Assembly (NCBI GenBank): GCA_964348615.1
Contig: CAYGDE010000029.1
Span: 1 to 9,456, forward strand
Reading direction: 5' to 3'
From: DATIHT01 sp964348615
GTDB taxonomy: Bacteria > Patescibacteriota > Microgenomatia > Curtissbacterales > GWA2-41-24
Length of the DNA: 9,456 bases
Shown here: positions 1 to 4,492 of the stretch, one piece after another
Numbering within the stretch: position 1 is the stretch's first letter
Layout of the letters: each line of letters starts with the position of its first letter
Translations under genes and position numbers: made by a program
The notes under the pieces: generated by a model
Database searches by the model: none
The model's input: the letters and a program-made list of their open reading frames with translations, nothing else
Told to the model about the DNA's origin: nothing

Positions 1-2
1 AC

Positions 3-53
3 CTTACCCAAGGACTTGCCCAAAACAAAGACTTAGGTCTAAACTGGAAATAA
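3..53 (+). CDS. C-terminal tail of an upstream gene (partial, putative)
   Basis: Reading from base 3, sixteen codons run to a TAA at 51-53 and end in the residues GLNWK. The stop lies four bases before the next ATG at 58, the tight spacing typical of the genes that follow, so this is probably the end of the preceding gene of the same operon. The other two plus frames are less convincing: one stops at 34-36, and the other runs on into the next gene. Too little is visible to name the protein. Confidence 0.4.
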   Translation, partial: LTQGLAQNKDLGLNWK

Positions 54-57
54 GATC

Positions 58-789
58 ATGTTTAAAAAATTATTACTAATTCCCCTCATTTTTTTCCTTT
101 TCTCATTGTTTGCAAATTTTGTAAATGTACAACCATCATATGCCCGAGAACTCGATTGCCAATTTAATCCATATCTTGCTCCTCAATTTTTGAGATTTGA
201 ACCTCAAAACGCACAAATAGGACAAAGTGTAAAAATGATTTTTTCTCCTCCCCGCGAAATTCCCGATAGTAAATATCAGATAAAATACTGGGTTGCACCA
301 GCTCTAGGTAAATCAATTGAGATAAAAAACCAAGGAACGAGTGACTGGACCGTGGATATTGGAACTTTTAAAGAAGGTATTCACCAAATAAAATGGCAAA
401 TATCGGACAAAATTTCTAACCCAACATTCCAGATGTGCGGAGCTGCAGATTTATTCGTCTGTAATGGTACAAATTGTCCCACTTACCCAAGTGCCACACG
501 GGGTCAAAATCCATGCACAGGCGGCAAATGTGAAACCGCGCTGGGTAATATTCCTACAGACCCTCAAGGATTTGCCACAAAAATTTTGACAATTGGCACT
601 GGGCTAGGCGGAGCCTTTGCTTTTATCCTTATGGTTATAGGTTCCATTCGCGTACTCACATCCTCTGGCGACCAAAAGGGAGTTGCCGCCGGTAGAGACA
701 TGATCGTTGCCGCCGTTTCCGGGCTTTTGTTTCTTATTCTTTCAACCGTGATACTTAGGTTTATTGGAATTAATATACTTGGATTATGA
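58..789 (+). CDS. Exported-domain pilin-like protein (T4SS pilin, TrbC/VirB2-like C-terminus)
   Basis: The 243-residue product has three parts. A signal peptide covers residues 1-29 (KK, a long Leu/Phe-rich core, then SYA before Arg30). A likely extracytoplasmic domain covers about 30-165 and holds six cysteines (34, 127, 135, 140, 153, 158), enough for up to three disulfides. A two-helix pilin hairpin (about 175-198 and 214-237) follows, joined by the polar loop LTSSGDQKG. The segment TALGNIPTDPQGF before the first helix is a layout I recognise from Patescibacteria pilin-like proteins, where an exported domain is fused to a VirB2-type hairpin. Only a weak ribosome site (GGAA, 46-49) precedes the ATG. 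Its TGA stop overlaps the next ATG (ATGA, 786-789), implying translational coupling. It probably sits in the membrane with the Cys-rich domain outside. The family call is fairly safe; its role in a pilus is inferred. Confidence 0.8.
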   Translation: MFKKLLLIPLIFFLFSLFANFVNVQPSYARELDCQFNPYLAPQFLRFEPQNAQIGQSVKMIFSPPREIPDSKYQIKYWVAPALGKSIEIKNQGTSDWTVDIGTFKEGIHQIKWQISDKISNPTFQMCGAADLFVCNGTNCPTYPSATRGQNPCTGGKCETALGNIPTDPQGFATKILTIGTGLGGAFAFILMVIGSIRVLTSSGDQKGVAAGRDMIVAAVSGLLFLILSTVILRFIGINILGL

Positions 790-1115
790 TCGACGTTTAT
801 GCCGCCTGTACAGGGTTCAGTGATTGTACTATATTTCCCTCCCTACCAGGTGCAAAATACACTTCAGAGGCTGGTCTTGTCGGTAGACTAATCTCAGATA
901 TTATCCCCATTGTCCTTGGCGTTGGGGGTTTTGTAGCCGTCATTATGATTGTAATTTCCGGAATCCAATTTATCACATCAAGCGGTAACCCGGAAGCAGC
1001 TGGGGCAGCCAAAAACAGACTCGTTTACGCCCTCATTGGTTTTGTGGTCATTATCATGTCTTTCGCCATTTTGCAGGTTGTAAATGCGCTGTTTTTAAAT
1101 TCAGGAGTAGTCTAA
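786..1115 (+). CDS. Small two-helix pilin-like protein (T4SS pilin family), no signal peptide
   Basis: The 109-residue protein has two hydrophobic helices at about 36-60 and 79-104, joined by the loop ITSSGNPEAAGAAKNR, which matches the loops of its five neighbours. The 35-residue N-terminus is short and carries two cysteines (8 and 14); it is not a signal peptide. The start cannot move upstream because TAA lies in frame at 771-773 and no ATG, GTG or TTG falls between. The ATG overlaps the preceding stop by four bases and no Shine-Dalgarno sequence is visible, so translation probably depends on termination of the upstream gene. By analogy with VirB2/TrbC, both termini should face outside and the loop the cytoplasm. 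The TAA stop directly abuts the next ATG. Confidence 0.8.
   Translation: MIDVYAACTGFSDCTIFPSLPGAKYTSEAGLVGRLISDIIPIVLGVGGFVAVIMIVISGIQFITSSGNPEAAGAAKNRLVYALIGFVVIIMSFAILQVVNALFLNSGVV
1103..1107 (+). promoter_or_regulatory. Shine-Dalgarno site for the 1116 pilin gene
   Basis: AGGAG lies eight bases before the ATG at 1116, inside the last codons of the upstream gene. It is one of only two clear ribosome binding sites in the pilin cluster and supports the 1116 start. Confidence 0.75.
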
Positions 1116-1499
1116 ATGAAAAAGCTTTTTGTCATATTTCTATCACTTATCACTTATCACTTATCACTTATCACTACTTTTCCAGCTTACGCCCTTGACT
1201 CCACCCCCTTTGAGATCGGAAAAACATTCCAACCAGCCGCCAGCGGCAAATTTAACACCTTTGGCAACCTGGCAACCAATATCATAACCATCCTCACCAC
1301 AGCAGCCGGTGTAATTGCCGTCTTTTTCATAATAATCGGTGGCCTAAAACTCATAACAGCCGGCGGTGACGAGAAAAAAATGGCCAGTGCTTCATCAACA
1401 ATTACCTATGCTATTATTGGGTTAGTAGTCACCGCGCTTGCCTTTGTTATCTTGCAAGTAATCCAATATTTGCTAGGGGCGAACGTCAAAACGATATAA
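1116..1499 (+). CDS. Small two-helix pilin-like protein with signal peptide (T4SS pilin family)
   Basis: The 127-residue precursor has a signal peptide at residues 1-26 (MKK, hydrophobic core, PAYA then Leu27). Predicted helices lie at about 56-79 and 98-120, with the loop ITAGGDEKKMASASS between them. Length, helix spacing and loop agree with the TrbC/VirB2-like pilins on both sides. The gene begins on the base after the previous TAA and has a good AGGAG ribosome site. The oddity is that the signal-peptide core is encoded by five perfect copies of a 7-base unit (1141-1175), giving the protein-level pattern LSLITYH followed by LSLIT. A change of one or two units would shift the frame early in the gene. 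The next gene starts six bases after the stop. Confidence 0.82.
   Translation: MKKLFVIFLSLITYHLSLITTFPAYALDSTPFEIGKTFQPAASGKFNTFGNLATNIITILTTAAGVIAVFFIIIGGLKLITAGGDEKKMASASSTITYAIIGLVVTALAFVILQVIQYLLGANVKTI
1141..1175 (+). repeat. Heptanucleotide tandem repeat (TATCACT x5) in signal-peptide codons
   Basis: Five uninterrupted copies of TATCACT fill 1141-1175, codons 9-20 of the pilin gene starting at 1116. The unit is not a multiple of three, so it encodes a 7-residue period over three units. With five copies the gene is in frame; counts differing by three (2, 8) would also be in frame, and others would not. A degenerate relative (TATTCACT then TATCACT then ATTCAC) appears at about 2667-2688 in the signal-peptide codons of the 608-residue protein. 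Confidence 0.95.
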
Positions 1500-1505
1500 A
1501 AAATT

Positions 1506-1856
1506 ATGAATCTTCTCGCTGCCGATCTTGGTAAAATCACACCTCCCGCAGGATCTGTTCCCACAACAGGGGGAAATCCTTCAGGTTTTGTTGCAAGTAT
1601 TGTCCAAAACAGCATTTGGCTTTTGATAGTCACCAGCTTCATTATTGCTGTTATCTGGATGATTTTTGCCGGCCTTGGTTTTATATTTGCAGGCGACGAC
1701 CCTAAAAAGATCTCCGGTTCCTGGACCAAAATTTACATGGGCCTTTTGGGTCTGGTAATTATTGTAGGGGCTTTTGCTATAATCAAATTAGTCGAAGCGT
1801 TTTTCAATGTAACAATAATTTCCGGCAGTATCACACTGCCGGTAATAACAAAATAA
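1506..1856 (+). CDS. Divergent two-helix pilin-like protein, no signal peptide (T4SS pilin family)
   Basis: The 116-residue protein has helices at about 37-62 and 76-99. Its loop, FAGDDPKKISGSWTK, departs from the cluster's TSSG or TAGG loop: one glycine is replaced by Asp and a tryptophan sits in the loop. The roughly 30-residue N-terminus is Gly/Pro/Thr-rich and not a signal peptide. The start is fixed because TAA occurs in frame at 1497-1499 with no start codon between. No Shine-Dalgarno sequence is visible in the AT-rich leader. The C-terminal tail (VTIISGSITLPVITK) closely resembles that of the next gene, so the two are probably recent duplicates. Codons 106-113 form one perfect hairpin (1822-1842). 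Confidence 0.78.
   Translation: MNLLAADLGKITPPAGSVPTTGGNPSGFVASIVQNSIWLLIVTSFIIAVIWMIFAGLGFIFAGDDPKKISGSWTKIYMGLLGLVIIVGAFAIIKLVEAFFNVTIISGSITLPVITK
1822..1842 (+). other. Perfect 8-bp RNA hairpin at the end of a pilin gene
   Basis: CCGGCAGT at 1822-1829 pairs exactly with ACTGCCGG at 1835-1842 around a 5-base loop. It sits just upstream of the TAA at 1854-1856 and of the strong ribosome site at 1858. No U-run follows, so it is not a normal intrinsic terminator. A processing or mRNA-stability element between two pilin cistrons is the likelier reading, by inference. Confidence 0.6.
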
Positions 1857-1857
1857 C

Positions 1858-1867
1858 AAGGGGGTGA
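1858..1867 (+). promoter_or_regulatory. Near-perfect Shine-Dalgarno site for the 1878 pilin gene
   Basis: AAGGGGGTGA differs by one base from the full anti-16S complement AAGGAGGTGA and ends ten bases before the ATG at 1878. It is by far the strongest ribosome site in the window. This suggests that the gene it serves is the most heavily translated pilin. Confidence 0.8.
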
Positions 1868-1877
1868 GATTTAAAAT

Positions 1878-2285
1878 ATGTACAAAAAATTTAAAAAATT
1901 AATTATTCCTACAGCCGCTGCCATAGTCTCACTAGCAGCACCGGCTGCTGCTTTTGCACAAGCACAAAGCGGCTCAATTGTTCCATCACAATTAACCAAT
2001 GTCGCCAGATTCAGCATCATCGACATTATCAGGGCAATCATCCAATTCATTTTGGTGGCGGCATTCGTTTTGGCATTTATCATGCTTTTAATTGGCGGTA
2101 TTCGCTGGATAACGGCAGGCGGAGACGAAAAAGGGGTCGAAAAAGCCAGGGGTCAAATTACAGCAGCCTTAATCGGTTTAGTAATCATTCTTGTCGCATT
2201 TGCCTTAATTAAGCTAGTCGAAACCTTCTTTGGAGTATCAATAATAAGTGGAGGAGTCACTGTTCCAACAGTTTCCACACAATAG
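1878..2285 (+). CDS. Two-helix pilin-like protein with signal peptide, candidate major pilin
   Basis: The 135-residue precursor has a textbook signal peptide (basic MYKKFKK, Ala-rich core, AFA before Gln28). Helices lie at about 54-78 and 95-119, joined by the loop ITAGGDEKGVEKARGQ. The tail SIISGGVTVPTVSTQ matches the preceding gene's tail and should be outside the cell. The family is TrbC/VirB2-like, whose members assemble into conjugative pili after signal cleavage. It has the strongest ribosome site of the cluster, just after a stable hairpin, so it is the best candidate for the main structural subunit; that ranking is inferred. It ends in TAG; the next gene starts 21 bases later in the same frame. 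Confidence 0.82.
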   Translation: MYKKFKKLIIPTAAAIVSLAAPAAAFAQAQSGSIVPSQLTNVARFSIIDIIRAIIQFILVAAFVLAFIMLLIGGIRWITAGGDEKGVEKARGQITAALIGLVIILVAFALIKLVETFFGVSIISGGVTVPTVSTQ

Positions 2286-2306
2286 CCCAAAGCAGAACAA
2301 CAAGAA

Positions 2307-2585
2307 ATGGAACCGGCCAGAATTTCGGATATCACAAGTATCCTTAAAAACATCATTTCTTTGCTTGCCCCAGCAGCGGGTATAGCATTTTTTGTGATGT
2401 TTTTAGTCGGGGGCTTCCAATTTTTAACAGCCGGTGGTGACCCAAAAGCCGCTGGCCATGCCAAATCAACCATGACCTATGCCATAATTGGTGTAATTCT
2501 AGTTGTCGCTTCTTGGCTCATCCTTAACCTCATCCAACAATTCACTGGCGTTAATGTCACCAAAGTCGAGATAAAAACGAACTAA
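2307..2585 (+). CDS. Smallest two-helix pilin-like protein, no signal peptide (T4SS pilin family)
   Basis: The 92-residue protein consists of little more than the hairpin. Its helices lie at about 14-40 and 57-78, with the loop LTAGGDPKAAGHAKS. A short tail (VNVTKVEIKTN) follows. The N-terminal MEPARISD is polar and there is no signal peptide. No ATG, GTG or TTG lies between this ATG and the in-frame TAG of the preceding gene, so the start is secure. No Shine-Dalgarno sequence is visible in the 21-base gap. It closes the pilin run; an apparent promoter for the next gene follows within 35 bases. Confidence 0.8.
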   Translation: MEPARISDITSILKNIISLLAPAAGIAFFVMFLVGGFQFLTAGGDPKAAGHAKSTMTYAIIGVILVVASWLILNLIQQFTGVNVTKVEIKTN

Positions 2586-2596
2586 CCCTCAAAACC

Positions 2597-2605
2597 TGGT
2601 ATACT
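2597..2605 (+). promoter_or_regulatory. Extended -10-like promoter ahead of the 2621 gene
   Basis: TGGTATACT matches the extended -10 form TGnTATAAT with one mismatch and no clear -35. It ends 15 bases before the ATG, so a transcript starting about seven bases downstream would have a leader of roughly nine bases. A similar element at the same distance precedes the gene at 4481. Confidence 0.5.
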
Positions 2606-2612
2606 CAAATTA

Positions 2613-2632
2613 AGCCTGCAATGAAAATCGCC
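2613..2632 (+). repeat. 20-base start-cassette repeat, copy 1
   Basis: Twenty bases spanning the last eight of the leader (AGCCTGCA) and the first four codons (ATGAAAATCGCC) are identical to 4473-4492. Identity crosses the start codon and then stops in the signal-peptide codons, so it is not explained by general protein similarity. Confidence 0.9.
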
Positions 2633-4447
2633 ACCCGTCTGGTGTTAATTGTATTAGCACTACTCGCTATTCACTTATCACTATTCACCCATTCCGTCTA
2701 CGCTGTAGACCCGCCCAACCCCCAACCATGCGAAAACGCCAAGGAAACCACAAACCTTACAGACATTTATATCCCAAACGATGTCGGTGGAGCACCAATT
2801 ATAATACACAAAAATAACAACATTGTCGCAGCGCAAGGACAAGTTACCTTAAGCGGCCAAGCCTCGCTGCAAGAAGACGTTGATTTTTCCAAACTTCAGG
2901 CATTATTTGCCTCAACAAATTCAAATTTTTTAGAGGGTGCTTTCCAAAACCAAGAACATCGTCAAGCAAACATAATAGGCCTAAATAGCCAAGATTTTAA
3001 TACCTATCATGCAGCCGGACAAAAAACTGCTCCAAAAATTATCGCAGACGATTTAAAAGTTAAATACACAAACTATGTTTACAACAATCCAACACTAATC
3101 GAATCAACAAATACCTACACAGACATAAATAACCTGGGTGTTCCAAAAACGATCTACGACCTTGTTGGTGAATTCGGACTCCCACAAGTACCAACCTCAA
3201 CCGCATCAGAAGAAGAAAAAGCTTTATGGCTTGCAACTTGGGGCAAATATTGGGAAAAAATCCCCACCGCCTACAGGGAATTCTATAAAGGAAAATTTGA
3301 ATTCAGGATTGACAAAAATGCAATACATTCCAAAACTATTGCCGAAGGGACTGACTGTCCGGATACCATTCGTCAAATTGAATTTTCAATGCCCGAATTT
3401 TCCAGAACCGTCTCAGTATCCAACCAACTCAACATGACAGTCGTCCCCTGCTCCGCACAATCATATAGGCACGGAGAAAATGACGACCAGTGCGCAAACG
3501 TTGCCCCAACATCTCAAAATATTTTGGGCAAAGTCGTAAAAACATGCCTGGAAGCCATTACCAACTCAACGGAAAAATTTTCAAACGCTTTTAAAAAAGC
3601 CGTCAAAATCTCACTTGAAATCGCCAATCCAATTAAAACCGTTTTTGCCCAACCCTTTGAAGAGCCTCAACAAATAATAGATACGAGTAACTCCTGCATA
3701 AAAATCCTCGGTAAAGACGACAAAGAAGGTGTTGCGCCTTACTGCGCCATCAGCCAAAACCAATTAATTCCCGGTGATTTTTGCACAAATCCTTACGGAA
3801 ACGACCCCAACAAATTAAACACATCCCAAAATGTCCTGTGCCGCTTTATAGTTAACTGGTCTGCAACCTATACAGCCAGAATCGAAAACGACATAAATTT
3901 AAAAACCAAAGACGATTTTGATGTCTGTCGCGACATTGGTGGAGGCAACCTAAGTTGCGATGTCACAATTAAAATTTGGCCTGTTGTCAGGGTTCCTTAC
4001 CTTTCCGAAATTTGGAACAATACTCTGTATTCGGACGAAAAAGAAGGCAACCTCAATTCCGGCTTAGGTTCACCTCAAAATACCGGCAGGCCTGGAATAT
4101 ACTCTTATTTCATACCGCAATCAGCAGGCGAAGAAGTTTTACCACAAACCTACAAAGTACTTTCATCAAGATGCTATGGTCAAAAAGACCAAAGCGCGTG
4201 CGCCCAGATTCAGCAAGAAGTAGCAGCGTGTATTGCCCTTGCAACAACCGAAGAGCAAGCAGCTTGCCTTAAAAGTTTTTGGTCTTCAGACTTGCCCGCA
4301 AAAACCCCCCTAGCAGGGGATTCCGACCTTAAACAAAGATTCTTAGGCGGCGTAGATTGTGCAAAAAATTTCGTCAAAGATATCGCCTTAAAACCTAAAG
4401 CCGTTCAAGAAATTTTGGGTACCAGTCTTTCCGAAGACTGCAGCTAA
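2621..4447 (+). CDS. Large cysteine-rich exported protein of unknown function
   Basis: The 608-residue precursor has a signal peptide at 1-28 (KIATR, hydrophobic core, SVYA before Val29). No other membrane helix is evident, so it is probably released or bound to the surface. The mature part has 17 cysteines, thin before residue 246 and frequent from there to 607, with a CX8CX9CX11C series near 518-549. The central part (about 405-500) looks beta-rich. An internal segment NPIKTVFAQP (336-345) resembles a signal-peptidase site, and a similar motif occurs in the next gene. I do not recognise a domain, though exported Cys-rich proteins beside VirB6-like genes are familiar in Patescibacteria. Position between pilins and channel suggests an extracellular component of the same apparatus, perhaps a tip or adhesin; this is inference. 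An extended -10-like element and a nearly leaderless start precede it. Confidence 0.75.
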   Translation: MKIATRLVLIVLALLAIHLSLFTHSVYAVDPPNPQPCENAKETTNLTDIYIPNDVGGAPIIIHKNNNIVAAQGQVTLSGQASLQEDVDFSKLQALFASTNSNFLEGAFQNQEHRQANIIGLNSQDFNTYHAAGQKTAPKIIADDLKVKYTNYVYNNPTLIESTNTYTDINNLGVPKTIYDLVGEFGLPQVPTSTASEEEKALWLATWGKYWEKIPTAYREFYKGKFEFRIDKNAIHSKTIAEGTDCPDTIRQIEFSMPEFSRTVSVSNQLNMTVVPCSAQSYRHGENDDQCANVAPTSQNILGKVVKTCLEAITNSTEKFSNAFKKAVKISLEIANPIKTVFAQPFEEPQQIIDTSNSCIKILGKDDKEGVAPYCAISQNQLIPGDFCTNPYGNDPNKLNTSQNVLCRFIVNWSATYTARIENDINLKTKDDFDVCRDIGGGNLSCDVTIKIWPVVRVPYLSEIWNNTLYSDEKEGNLNSGLGSPQNTGRPGIYSYFIPQSAGEEVLPQTYKVLSSRCYGQKDQSACAQIQQEVAACIALATTEEQAACLKSFWSSDLPAKTPLAGDSDLKQRFLGGVDCAKNFVKDIALKPKAVQEILGTSLSEDCS

Positions 4448-4457
4448 AACATCAATG

Positions 4458-4466
4458 TGCTACTAT
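4458..4466 (+). promoter_or_regulatory. Extended -10-like promoter ahead of the 4481 gene
   Basis: TGCTACTAT has the TGnTAnnnT layout seen at 2597-2605, with its TG 23 bases before the ATG (24 in the other copy). An overlapping TATAAA (4464-4469) is an alternative -10. No Shine-Dalgarno sequence lies between it and the ATG. Confidence 0.45.
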
Positions 4467-4472
4467 AAAAAT

Positions 4473-4492
4473 AGCCTGCAATGAAAATCGCC
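4473..4492 (+). repeat. 20-base start-cassette repeat, copy 2
   Basis: This stretch is identical to 2613-2632. It covers the last eight leader bases and the first four codons of the VirB6-like gene. Similarity falls off on both sides apart from the -10-like motif. Confidence 0.9.

Noticed and set aside
774..779. TATACT just before the ATG at 786 and TATAAA (1495-1500) before the ATG at 1506 as leaderless promoters.
   Set aside because: No extended TG element and no -35. AT-rich sequence makes such hexamers common, and the 786 start is better explained by the ATGA overlap.
1406..1729. Minus-strand open frame of 107 codons, and similar ones at 797-1012, 2153-2473 and 5572-5868.
   Set aside because: They are antisense shadows of well-supported membrane-protein genes, have low-complexity products and lie over conserved helices.
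3138..3437. Plus-strand open frames at 3138-3437, 3976-4272 and 4966-5232 inside larger genes.
   Set aside because: Out-of-frame shadows with implausible composition and no ribosome sites; the host frames have signal peptides and coherent domain structure.
4307..4319. Short hairpin CCCCT-AGC-AGGGG inside the 608-residue gene.
   Set aside because: Only five base pairs, in coding sequence, with no U-run.
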